Part shown: positions 56,901-64,000 of the stretch, in pieces
Position numbering within the stretch: position 1 is the first letter of the stretch
Layout: each line of letters begins with the position of its first letter
DNA from: Bacillus subtilis subsp. subtilis
Lineage (GTDB): Bacteria > Pseudomonadota > Gammaproteobacteria > Xanthomonadales > Xanthomonadaceae
Direction: 5' to 3'
Assembly: GCA_021733645.1 (NCBI GenBank)
Contig: JAHREJ010000002.1
Span: 1-64,000 of the forward strand
DNA: 64,000 nucleotides
Made by a program: the position numbers and the translations under genes
The notes under the pieces: generated by a model
What the model was told of the DNA's origin: nothing
Seen by the model: the letters and a program-made list of their open reading frames with translations, nothing else
Databases searched by the model: none

Positions 56901-57505
56901 TGCTGCGAGCGGCGGGCTTCGCGCTGCAACGCCACCAACGCGTCGGGATGGCGACGGAACTCGTCGCTGAGGACCTTCACCGCCAGCCACGGGTCGCGGT
57001 CGCGCGCCTCTACCTTGCGCGCATCGCGGGCCAGGTACACCACGCCCATGCCGCCCCGGCCCAGCTCGCGTTCCAGCAGGAACCGGCCCTTGAGCAGGCT
57101 GCCCACGCTGACGTGCTGGCCTTCCACCGCCGCCACCCGTTCCCAGGTGGCCAGGCTTGCGCTGTGCGACTGGGTGCCGGTGCCGGTGCCGTGGGTGCGG
57201 GTGTCAGTGCCGGCCTCGGGGGCCTGGCCCAGTGCCGGCTTCACCACGGTGATGTCCTCGGCGCTGGGCGGCGCATCCACTGCGCGCGCGCGCAGGGCCT
57301 GCAGGTGCTCAAGCAGGGTGGTCATCGCCGCTTCGTCGATGGCGTGTTCCTCGCGCATCTGCCACACCGTATCCACGCCCTGCCGGTAGTCGGCTTCGGC
57401 CACGGAGGGTTGCCGCGCCAGGGCGGCCAGCACGGCGGGCAGATCAAGCGTTCCCTGTCGGAACGCGGTAACCAGTTCAACCACGGATGCGGTGTCCTCT
57501 TGCAC
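53984..57505 (-). CDS. ppkA: PpkA-like Ser/Thr kinase fused to a formylglycine-generating-enzyme domain
   Basis: 1173 residues. Kinase domain about 115-385: glycine loop GRGGMGVVYLARD, Lys in LAVKVL, catalytic loop VHSDFKPGN (the usual HRD Arg is Ser), and DFG in VFDFGIA. A membrane span (about 425-445) leads to a long Ala/Gln-rich periplasmic helical region, then a formylglycine-generating-enzyme/SUMF1-like domain (about 970-1170; RLPTDAEWLHA, LVNLSGNVWEWV). PpkA triggers T6SS assembly by phosphorylating Fha, antagonised by the phosphatase next door. GTG at 57505 was chosen since AGGAG is 8 nt upstream; GTG at 57514 is the alternative. Confidence 0.87.
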   Translation of the reverse strand: MQEDTASVVELVTAFRQGTLDLPAVLAALARQPSVAEADYRQGVDTVWQMREEHAIDEAAMTTLLEHLQALRARAVDAPPSAEDITVVKPALGQAPEAGTDTRTHGTGTGTQSHSASLATWERVAAVEGQHVSVGSLLKGRFLLERELGRGGMGVVYLARDARKVEARDRDPWLAVKVLSDEFRRHPDALVALQREARRSQQLGHDNIVRVYDFDKDGGIVFMTMEYVAGSDLRTLIREQAFSGMPLARAWPLIHGMAQALRRAHAAGIVHSDFKPGNVMVTAEGEPKVFDFGIARAGKHAADVAGEQTVFDAASLGALTPAYASLEMLRGQSPTPGDDVYALGCVCFELLGGKHPFDKQSAEVALRDRLQPPPLPGLDRRQYRTLCAAVALEAGKRLTDVDALVQGLRPRGWRERIVPRLAYATAAVVVLATAGVLVTRHVHDQRLVDVTARLGSDDPQRYQDAAQAWAGIAGLDHAQRARLLLDHPDRIEAFLLRRLDALWAPAAGRFDYPATAEVFALRDRLRLYSPALDTQRARIQAERDQALNALDTQRQQALAQGRLFADGRDGLPASLAAIAAIDPDSALLRDPDVERAYETAVADALDSGQTTQAAARLQVAQRLFPAALGLRLQAAQLRMRAAPAVMAATAAAPTTPADAEQRLQALLEQPSADPQWQADVATALAALGRLAPAQQQAAQQRLATAVAAVLATARTPEQLPDDLVLLDFARRNAPANGTLAAAAEQVQHRQVAVRTALEADRDAAAMAAQTESLKRAVAAGDLDKAQRAWQQLHLRQPDNAFVREQAPALLEQAWQAKANQRLAQGDAAAADAVLARGLQVMGTRAALQTARTRLQVAAAVLAASTMPALKDSERERLRQQLDVQYRRDPRAMAELERSLRASGRLKAESLQALLQAGASGTAVAVPAAAPAPTAAPASAGARARPTPAASATSRPLPAGDDDTLPPLPEGPDPCDGLAGRAQPCFDALGPARGPMLVVVPGIGGGRPFALSRGEVAVDDFNRYCSASGRCTPHPVGSAEQGRLPVRNISLAQAQGYARWLTHASGGWRYRLPTDAEWLHAAQAQQQWKQSPDSNCVAPGASAGNGAPVGVRGREANPWGLVNLSGNVWEWVAGGGVRGGSYASFWSDCTVQARRDAGATGQPDIGLRVLRELR

Positions 57506-57510
57506 GTCGA

Positions 57511-58227
57511 TCACTCCTGAAGGCGCACCACGACGGCCGACACGTTGTCGCGTGCGGCGCGGCCCAGGGCCAGTTCGAACAGGCGCGCCAGCAGCGCCCG
57601 CGGTTCGCGTTCGCGGCGGCATTCCAGGTCCAGCTCGGCATCGGGGATTTCCTTGTTGACGCCATCGCTGCACAGCAGGAACGGTGCGCCGCTGGCATGG
57701 CTGGCCACCACCCAATCCACCAGCAGGCGGTCGTGCGCACCCACTGCGCGGGTCAGCGCGCCAGGCACCACGGTGGCGTGGCTGAAGCGGGTGTCGTCGT
57801 CCTTGATCCCGTGCACGTGGTCGCGGGTGAGCTGGCGCAGGCGCCCGGCCTGCACGCCATAGGCGCGACTGTCGCCGACCCAGCCGCACAGCATGAATTC
57901 GTGGTCGTGCACCAGCATCACCACGGTCGATCCAATCAGGTCCACCTGCTGGCGTTGCGCGTGCTGCAGCAGTTCCTGGTTGACCTGCAGCAGGGTGTCT
58001 TCGATGGCCTCCATGTAGGCCAGCACGCTGTCAGGGCGTTCCAGCAGCGCCAGCCGTTCCACGATCAGGTGGCTGGCGAAGTCACCAGCGGCGTGTCCGC
58101 CCAGGCCATCGGCCACCACCCACAGGCCCAGGTCGTCGCGCAGCAGGATGGCGTCTTCATTGAGCTTGCGTACCTTGCCGGTGTCGGTATGGCCGGCCGA
58201 GGCGTAACGCGGGGCAAGGTCGATCAC
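57511..58227 (-). CDS. T6SS PP2C-family phosphatase (PppA/Stp-like), GTG start
   Basis: 238 residues of the PP2C family with its metal-binding motifs: TDTGKVRKLNEDA, VADGLGGHAAGD, GDSRAY, CSDGV and DNVSAVVV. It reverses the kinase that switches on the T6SS. GTG at 58227 overlaps the tagF stop (GTGA, 4 nt); no ATG is near. In turn its stop overlaps the kinase start region, so the tagF-phosphatase-kinase run is coupled. Confidence 0.9.
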   Translation of the reverse strand: MIDLAPRYASAGHTDTGKVRKLNEDAILLRDDLGLWVVADGLGGHAAGDFASHLIVERLALLERPDSVLAYMEAIEDTLLQVNQELLQHAQRQQVDLIGSTVVMLVHDHEFMLCGWVGDSRAYGVQAGRLRQLTRDHVHGIKDDDTRFSHATVVPGALTRAVGAHDRLLVDWVVASHASGAPFLLCSDGVNKEIPDAELDLECRREREPRALLARLFELALGRAARDNVSAVVVRLQE

Positions 58228-58805
58228 GGGGCGGCCTCCGGGGATGGGGCGGTGCATTGCAGGGCGGCCACGCAGGCCAGCGGATCGGGCAATCCGGCGT
58301 ACAGCGCGCCGGCGGTGGCATCCACCGCGCCGCGCCACCAGCGCGAGCTGCCTGCCGGCAGCACCGGCCAGGGCGTGGCATGGGCGGCCGGCAGCCCGCG
58401 GCAGCCCGCGTCAAAAGCGTCCAACGTGGCTAAGGCGCCGGCCTGGGCGTCGGCCAGCAGGGTTGCCGCGGCCTGGAACCACGCCACAGGCATGGCGGTG
58501 GGCTGGGCGATCACCATCGGAAAGCGCCGTCCTACCCGATCCTGCAGCGGGGCCACCACGCCGCACCATGCGCCGGGCCCGCACACGCCCGGCGCCAGCA
58601 CGAAGGCCCAACTGCAGCGGCGCTCGATGGCCGCGTCCCAAGCGGCGCGCTGCGGCGCTGCATGACCGGCCAACAGCGCGCTGGCGTGCGCATCCCAGGG
58701 GTCCACGAAGGCGTCGGGCAGGCGCCGGCGCACGAAGTCGCCGGCCACGCGGAGCTTGCCGTAGAAGCCCGCGGCGGCCTGCACATCGGGCACGGGCGGG
58801 ATCAT
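58224..58805 (-). CDS. tagF: Type VI secretion-associated protein TagF
   Basis: 193 residues of the TagF/ImpM family: GFYGKLRVAGDFVRRRLP near the N-terminus, then DPWDAH and GVVAPLQDRVGRRFPMV. TagF is a post-translational brake on T6SS activation, acting on Fha independently of or together with PppA. The ATG overlaps the tssM stop by 4 nt. In some bacteria tagF and pppA are fused; here they are separate but overlapping. Confidence 0.88.
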   Translation of the reverse strand: MIPPVPDVQAAAGFYGKLRVAGDFVRRRLPDAFVDPWDAHASALLAGHAAPQRAAWDAAIERRCSWAFVLAPGVCGPGAWCGVVAPLQDRVGRRFPMVIAQPTAMPVAWFQAAATLLADAQAGALATLDAFDAGCRGLPAAHATPWPVLPAGSSRWWRGAVDATAGALYAGLPDPLACVAALQCTAPSPEAAP

Positions 58806-61800
58806 GCACCGCACCGGAAGCGCGCCAGTTCGGTATCCAGGAACGGATGGCGCAGGTTGCGCGCCTGCAGCGCGATCTCGGCACGGTGCCCGCCGAGGTC
58901 GAAGCGGGCGACGTAGCGCAGATCGGAGGCGGCCTGCAGCTGGCCGGCCTGCAGTGCGCGGAACAGCGCCCAGTCGCCCTGGAAATCCAGCCCGCCCAGA
59001 CGTTCGCCGGCCGCGTCGTAGGCCACGATGGACACATGCCCCGGGGTGGGCCCGGGCCACGTCATCGGCATGCCCGTGGCCATGCCCTCGCGGTACTGAT
59101 AGCGCTGGCCGTCGATCTCGATGTCCAGCCGTGCCACCGTTGCGTCCACGCTGGGGGCCAGCAGGGTGAAGTCCACCTCGGGCAGGTTGCCGCTGCGGAA
59201 ATAGCGGCGCTTGATCGCGTCGGCCACCTGCATGCGCGCCGGCAGGGTGGCGTCGCTGGCGGTGGCCGGTGCGGGCGTCTTCCACTGCCAGCGCGCGCCA
59301 CTGGTATCCAGCAGCGGGGCGAGGGTATCGCGGTAGAGGCTGTCGAAGCGGCCGCCCGGGCCGAACAGCTCACCGAAATTCTGGGTGGGGATTTCCGCGC
59401 TGGCGGCGGGGTCGAAGGGGTACCGCCCGGCCACGAACGCGGCGCAGTCCTGCCGCACCTGGCTGGCCACCTTGGCATCGATGGCGGCCTGGGCCTGTGC
59501 CCCGATCAGGTCGGCGCTGTGCCCGGTCAAGGCCAACAGCCAACCGGCCACCGGCGGCGGCAACTGGGCGGCCTGTTGCCGGGCCAGCAGGAGCGTGGGG
59601 TCATCGGCGTTGGCGGTGGCGGCCGGGTCCTGCAGCAGGCGTTCGCCAAGACGGGCGAACGTGGCCAGCACCGCATCGAGCGGGGTGGCGCCGGCGGCAC
59701 CGCTGCACAGTTGGCTCAGTGCGGCGAAATGGGCGCTGATGGTCCGGCCTGGCGGCGCAGCGGCCGCCGTGTCAGCGGCCGTGCCCAGCACGGCCTGCAA
59801 TGCGCTGGTGCGTGCGGCACCCTGCTGGGCCAGTTTGGCCGCGGCGGCACGGGCGGCATCGCCGCCGGGGCTGGCCGGTGGTGCACGCAGCAGGTCCTGG
59901 GTCTGGTCGCGTACCAGCGCCAGCAGCAGGCGCAGTGGCGAGGCCGGGCCGGCCAGCTTGGCCACCTGGGCCGAGGCGTCGGCGCTGTCGCTGGCCGGGG
60001 CCAGTTGCAGGTCGGCCAGCAACGCCGACCAGGCCCGGATGTAGTCGCGTTCGTACAGCTGCAGGACCTGCTGGGACAACCGCGCACGGCCCAGCGCGTC
60101 GATGCGGCGCGGCCCCAGCACCCAGTCATCGGCCACGAAACGCGCCACCGCCTCGTCGATGCCCTGGTTGGCCAGGCGCGCGAACACCGGCTGGGTGTAC
60201 AGCGCCGGCCACGGGGCCGACAGCGGTTGCCCGCTGCGGCGCTGGAACACATCGCCCAGCAGCCCCAACGACTGGTCCAGGCGCACCGCCGTGGCCGGCA
60301 GCGCGCGCGCGGACAGGCTGAGGTCGCTGTAGACCAGGGTAGCCAGGTCCGACGCGTTCAGGCTGCTGCGCGCCTGCTGTACCAGCAGCGGCTCGGGCCG
60401 GATCGCGCGCAGGCGTCCGGGCGTATCCAGCAGCGCCCGCAGCTGGACCTGGTAGGCGTCGGCCAGCACCGGGTCGTCGGCCAGGCGGCGGCGTGCGTCC
60501 AGCCCGGCCAGCGCCCCCAGCTGCGTCGCCTCCAGGTGCGCGGCGTCGCCCAGCATCAGGTAGCCCTTGAGGTAGTAGTACAACGCCTGCGGATCGGTCG
60601 CGCTGTCCTTCAACCCGGTGCGCAACTGCGCCACCAGCCCGGGCAGCAGCACGGCGTTGAGTTCGCGCACGTAGGCCTGCTCCAGCGCAGCGCCGACCGC
60701 CTGGCCCTGGTAAAGACCCCAGCGCATGCGCCACGGCACCGTGCCGGGCGGCGCGGCGGCCTGCACTGCGCTGCCGGTGGCCTGCACGCGCTGCACCGCC
60801 CGTGCCAGGTAATCACGCAGGTCTACCGCTGCGGAAGGATCGGCGGTCTGTGGGCGCTGCGCGAGCGCCTGCCCGGCCTGCGCCAGGTAGGCGCGGTTGG
60901 CCTGGTAGCTGCCGGCCATGCCCAGCAGCACGCCCACCGTGGCCACCACGATGGCGGCGTACGCACCCCCCCGCAGCCAGCGGCGCCGGCGCGCCAGGCG
61001 CGGATTGAAGCCGGCCAGCCCCGACTCGCGCAGCACCACCGCGCGCAGCAGCTGTTCGACGAAGAACGTGCGTGGCGCCGCGCTGGGCACCGGCGCGCGT
61101 GCCGGGTCCAGGCCGAAGCTGCGCGCCACCGCACCGAGCATGCGGTCGATCGGCGTGCCTTCCTGCGTGCCGGAGGTGAAGTAAACCCCCCGCAGCAGCG
61201 GCGGCGCGCCGTAGGCGTGGCTGTTGAACACCGCCTCCACGAACGGCCGCGCGTTCTCCCCCAGCGCGGCGAACTGTGGCGGGAAGGCCAGCACCGCGGC
61301 GCGCCGGCCGCGTTCGCGCTCGTCGTGCAGGCGCTGCAGCACCCGCGCGTTGAGCCGGTCCAGCAGGCGCGCATACGCATCGGCAAAGCCACGTGCGGCC
61401 GACCCGTCCAGGGTCTTGTCCAGCGCAAAAGTGGTGCCCCACACCTGGCTGCGCTGCTGCGGCCCGAGGTCGTCGAAGAACTCGCCAAACCCGGCCAGCA
61501 GATCGCATTTGGTCACCACCAGGTACACCGGCACCTGCACCTGCAGTTGCGCATGCAGTTCATCCAGCCGACGCCGGATGGCCTGGGCGTGCTGGGCGCG
61601 CTCGGCCTCGTCCAGCAACAGCAGGTCGGACAGGCTCATGGTGACGATCACGCCGTTGAGCGGCCGCCGGCGGCGGTGGCGGCGCAGCAGGCGCAGGAAG
61701 TCCAGCCAGCCACCGGCGTCGATGGCCTGGTCGGCGTCCTGGGTGGTGTAGCGGCCGGCGGTGTCCAGGAATACCGCTTCATCGGTGAACCACCAGTCGC

Positions 61801-62287
61801 ACTGGCGGGTGCCGCCAACGCCGCGCACCGATTCGCTGCCGAAGCGGTCGGCCAGCGGGAAGTGCAGCCCGGAATTCTGCAGCAGGGTGCTCTTGCCCGA
61901 CCCCGGCGGACCGATCACCGCGTACCACGGCAAGCGGTGCAGGCTGCCGCCGCGCCGCCGGCGCAGCAGCTGCAGCGCTTCCTGGAAGCGGCTTTCCAGC
62001 TGGCGGCGTTCGCCGGCCGCGCGGTGCGCCTGGGCCTGGCCCTCCTCCAGTGCCACCCCCATGCGCTGGGCCTGGCGGCGCGCGTGCCAACGCCGTGCAA
62101 ACACCCCGCCCAGCCACAGCAGACCGGCCACCAGCAGCACCAGCACGCGGGCCCACACCGATTGCAGCGGCGCATGCCCGGCAATGCCCAGGTAGGGGCC
62201 GCCAAACCACACCAGTGCCGCGGCCAACAGCGCGCCCAGCACGATGACCCAGCCGCCCCGGCGCAGGTATTGCAACGCATCGCCCAT
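58802..62287 (-). CDS. tssM: Type VI secretion inner-membrane protein TssM (IcmF)
   Basis: 1161 residues. Two N-terminal membrane helices (about 12-55), a cytoplasmic NTPase domain with a Walker A GPPGSGKSTLL (about 125-135), a third helix near 435-455 and a long periplasmic IcmF domain with a C-terminal beta-sandwich (TWPGPTPGHVSI). TssM joins TssL and TssJ to form the membrane complex. The gene lies between tssL and tagF; it starts 3 nt after the tssL stop. Confidence 0.93.
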   Translation of the reverse strand: MGDALQYLRRGGWVIVLGALLAAALVWFGGPYLGIAGHAPLQSVWARVLVLLVAGLLWLGGVFARRWHARRQAQRMGVALEEGQAQAHRAAGERRQLESRFQEALQLLRRRRGGSLHRLPWYAVIGPPGSGKSTLLQNSGLHFPLADRFGSESVRGVGGTRQCDWWFTDEAVFLDTAGRYTTQDADQAIDAGGWLDFLRLLRRHRRRRPLNGVIVTMSLSDLLLLDEAERAQHAQAIRRRLDELHAQLQVQVPVYLVVTKCDLLAGFGEFFDDLGPQQRSQVWGTTFALDKTLDGSAARGFADAYARLLDRLNARVLQRLHDERERGRRAAVLAFPPQFAALGENARPFVEAVFNSHAYGAPPLLRGVYFTSGTQEGTPIDRMLGAVARSFGLDPARAPVPSAAPRTFFVEQLLRAVVLRESGLAGFNPRLARRRRWLRGGAYAAIVVATVGVLLGMAGSYQANRAYLAQAGQALAQRPQTADPSAAVDLRDYLARAVQRVQATGSAVQAAAPPGTVPWRMRWGLYQGQAVGAALEQAYVRELNAVLLPGLVAQLRTGLKDSATDPQALYYYLKGYLMLGDAAHLEATQLGALAGLDARRRLADDPVLADAYQVQLRALLDTPGRLRAIRPEPLLVQQARSSLNASDLATLVYSDLSLSARALPATAVRLDQSLGLLGDVFQRRSGQPLSAPWPALYTQPVFARLANQGIDEAVARFVADDWVLGPRRIDALGRARLSQQVLQLYERDYIRAWSALLADLQLAPASDSADASAQVAKLAGPASPLRLLLALVRDQTQDLLRAPPASPGGDAARAAAAKLAQQGAARTSALQAVLGTAADTAAAAPPGRTISAHFAALSQLCSGAAGATPLDAVLATFARLGERLLQDPAATANADDPTLLLARQQAAQLPPPVAGWLLALTGHSADLIGAQAQAAIDAKVASQVRQDCAAFVAGRYPFDPAASAEIPTQNFGELFGPGGRFDSLYRDTLAPLLDTSGARWQWKTPAPATASDATLPARMQVADAIKRRYFRSGNLPEVDFTLLAPSVDATVARLDIEIDGQRYQYREGMATGMPMTWPGPTPGHVSIVAYDAAGERLGGLDFQGDWALFRALQAGQLQAASDLRYVARFDLGGHRAEIALQARNLRHPFLDTELARFRCGA

Positions 62288-62290
62288 GAT

Positions 62291-63538
62291 TCAGTCCCCC
62301 GGCTGGAACAGGATGTCGACGCGGCGGTTGCGCGCGCGATTTGCAGCCAGTTGCGGCGGCTGTGCCAGTGGCTGCGAGTCGCCGGCCCCCACCGACTCGA
62401 TCCGCGCCGGCTCGGCCAGGCCACGCCCCAATGCACGCGCCACCGACTGCGCACGCGCCGCCGACAAGGCGTAGTTGTCCTTGTAGGCCAGCGAGCGCAG
62501 CGGCTGGTCATCGGTATGGCCCACCACCACGATGCGCCCGCGCAACCGGTCCAGCGCGGTGGCGATGCGCGCCAGCAGCGGGGCCTGCGCCGGGTCCAGG
62601 TCAACCCCGGCCGGGGCGAACATGGTGGCTGCGTTCAAGCGCACCCGCGCACTGCCATCGGCCTGCTCGTCCACATCCAGCAGGCCGGCGCGCTCCTCAT
62701 CGGCCAGCAGCTGTTTGAGCCGCAGGGCGGCCGGCGGCGGCGGCGCGGCGGCCACCCGCGCGGTCTCCACGCCGATCCGCGCCGCCTGCGCGGTGATCGG
62801 CGCAGACAGCGCGTTCAAGCGGGTGTGCCACCACAGGAACGCGCTGAGCAGCACGCATGCCGCCGCCACGCCCACCACCCACAGCGGCAGCCACCGCCCC
62901 AGCCGGTCGCGCTGGTCCTGCACGCCCTGCCAGTGCGGGGCCAGCGCGTCGGGCGCGGCCCCGCGCTGGCTGCGGATGCGCCGGTACAGGTCATCCTGGA
63001 TCGCCGACAGCCGCACCGTACCGTCAGCTTCGATCTGGTAACGCCCGGCAAAGCCAAGCACCAGGCACAGGTACAGCAGCTCCAGCACCTCGACGTGACG
63101 CGGCACGTCCTGGCACAACCGCTCCAGGATGACGAAGAACTTGGCACCGCCGTAGGATTCGCCGTGGAAGCTGGTCAGCAGGGTTTTCTGTGCCCAGCCG
63201 CTGCGCTCTCCCCAGGGCGCGTTGAGCACGGCTTCGTCCAGCGCCGCGCACAGCACGTAGCGCGCGGTGACCACCGCTTCGGACGGACAACGGGCATCGC
63301 GCACGCGCGTTTCAAAGCGCCGGATCTGCTGCTCGGCCTGCTCGCGCAGGCGCACCACGTCCGGCGCCTGCGCGCTGTGGCGCAGCTGCACGGCCAGCAG
63401 CAGCAACGGCGTGGCCGCCTGCACCAGCGGATTGAGGCTGTCGCCGAAGAACCCGCTGAGCTCCGCGCGCGCTACCCCGGCCACCGCTGCGCTGCGGCCG
63501 CTGTCCACGCTGCTGCGTTGTGCGCCTTCTGCGTTCAT
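62291..63538 (-). CDS. tssL: Type VI secretion protein TssL (DotU) with C-terminal OmpA domain
   Basis: 415 residues: a DotU domain (about 30-210; RYVLCAALDEAVLNAPWG, HGESYGGAKFF), one membrane span (about 218-240), then an OmpA-like peptidoglycan-binding domain (about 295-415; VVGHTDDQPL, NRARNRRVDI). It anchors the T6SS membrane complex to the cell wall as an evolved TssL. The start MNAEGAQ was chosen from the family; it lies 4 nt after the tssK stop. Confidence 0.93.
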   Translation of the reverse strand: MNAEGAQRSSVDSGRSAAVAGVARAELSGFFGDSLNPLVQAATPLLLLAVQLRHSAQAPDVVRLREQAEQQIRRFETRVRDARCPSEAVVTARYVLCAALDEAVLNAPWGERSGWAQKTLLTSFHGESYGGAKFFVILERLCQDVPRHVEVLELLYLCLVLGFAGRYQIEADGTVRLSAIQDDLYRRIRSQRGAAPDALAPHWQGVQDQRDRLGRWLPLWVVGVAAACVLLSAFLWWHTRLNALSAPITAQAARIGVETARVAAAPPPPAALRLKQLLADEERAGLLDVDEQADGSARVRLNAATMFAPAGVDLDPAQAPLLARIATALDRLRGRIVVVGHTDDQPLRSLAYKDNYALSAARAQSVARALGRGLAEPARIESVGAGDSQPLAQPPQLAANRARNRRVDILFQPGD

Positions 63539-63542
63539 CGGC

Positions 63543-64000
63543 TCATCCCCGTATCGCCCACAACTGCAGGGCCAGCCCGGGGAATTCGCTGCCCAGGTGG
63601 AAGGCAATGCCGCCGGCGCCCTGCAGCGCGCGCCACAGCGGCGAGCGGGTGTCGAACTCGAAGTACACGTGGCCGGCGTGATAGGGAATCTGACGGGGCG
63701 CAACCGCCATCGGCACCAGGCCGATGCCCGGCAACTGCAGATTGACCAGGTCGCGGATCTGCTCGACCGGACCGATCTTGGCCTGGCCCGGCAGCCGCCG
63801 GCGCAGTTCTTCGCCGGGCAGGTCGGCCTTCACCGCCAGCACGAACTGCGCGGTGTCCAGCAGCCCGGGATCGGGCACCACCGCCACCCACACCCCGAAC
63901 TTGCGCGCCTGCACCGGGATGGCCAGCGCCGTCTGTTCCAGCACCGCGCTGAGGCTGCCGCGCAGCACGGCCAACAGCGGGTCGAAGCTCTCGCGCAGGG
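63543..64000 (-). CDS. tssK: Type VI secretion baseplate protein TssK (C-terminal part, truncated by window edge)
   Basis: The last 151 residues of TssK; the frame is open through the right edge (reading LRESFDPLLAVLRGSLSAVL at the border), so the start lies outside. Family features: SLSAVLEQTALAIPV, QLPGIGLVPM, APRQIPYHAGHVYFE. TssK links the baseplate to the TssLM complex. Remaining T6SS genes (tssB, C, E, F, G, H, vgrG, fha) are expected further right. Confidence 0.92.
   Translation of the reverse strand, partial: LRESFDPLLAVLRGSLSAVLEQTALAIPVQARKFGVWVAVVPDPGLLDTAQFVLAVKADLPGEELRRRLPGQAKIGPVEQIRDLVNLQLPGIGLVPMAVAPRQIPYHAGHVYFEFDTRSPLWRALQGAGGIAFHLGSEFPGLALQLWAIRG

Noticed and set aside
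58244..63745. An 1833-codon + strand open frame antisense to tagF, tssM and tssL
   Set aside because: It spans three well-supported genes on the other strand and has no recognisable domain; a mirror effect of GC bias.

Overview
The window is GC-rich (mostly 65-70% by eye), with dense, overlapping genes and strong G/C third-position bias. It looks like a chromosomal segment of a Xanthomonadaceae gamma-proteobacterium, most likely Stenotrophomonas or a close relative. Four things point there: a full xanthomonadin-type aryl-polyene pigment cluster including xanB2; GTAG-headed short palindromes of the SMAG type described in Stenotrophomonas maltophilia; a small RNA next to polA with the architecture of Xanthomonas sX13; and the polA/DUF2782 pair. 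No tRNA, rRNA, CRISPR array or complete insertion sequence was found.

Layout. 1-11.6 kb holds housekeeping and accessory genes: the tail of an unknown gene, a Pat-like acyl-CoA synthetase/acetyltransferase fusion, the magnesium channel MgtE, a Kef-type K+/H+ antiporter, a large membrane-anchored ankyrin protein coupled to ycgL, and a small secreted protein ending in a clear terminator. 11.7-28.0 kb (minus strand) is one operon of 16 tightly overlapping genes for an aryl polyene: three ketosynthase-type proteins, a ketoreductase, dehydratases, two acyl carrier proteins, an AMP-ligase/dehydratase fusion, two acyltransferases, a glycosyltransferase, a thioesterase, an ammonia-lyase, a flavin halogenase-like enzyme, a LolA-like carrier, an MMPL exporter, a lipoprotein and a membrane protein. 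xanB2, which makes the hydroxybenzoate starter, is divergent from it at 28.1 kb. 29.3-31.7 kb encodes a cyanide-insensitive-type bd oxidase. 32.2-38.7 kb holds an S9 peptidase, a Nudix hydrolase, two unknown envelope proteins, hemF and a DUF421 protein. 39.2-42.7 kb holds an sX13-like sRNA, polA and a DUF2782 lipoprotein.

42.7-64 kb (minus strand, running off the right edge) is a type VI secretion locus: tssK (partial), tssL with a peptidoglycan-binding OmpA domain, tssM, tagF, a PP2C phosphatase, a Ser/Thr kinase fused to a formylglycine-generating-enzyme domain, a small membrane protein, and tssA at the far end. Between the kinase module and tssA sits a complete two-partner secretion pair: an FhaC/ShlB transporter and a 2719-residue haemagglutinin-like adhesin. 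tssA starts only 6 nt after the adhesin stop.

The most unusual signal is non-coding. Two long hairpins (31984-32103 and 38904-39041), plus a decayed third copy (39096-39170), have unrelated, locus-specific arms of 39-48 bp but share a 42-nt core: an 11-nt SD-like purine strand, a 10-bp inner hairpin with a 3-nt loop, and an 8-nt G-rich strand. Both G-rich strands are complementary to C-rich loops of the sX13-like RNA encoded about 220 bp from the second copy.
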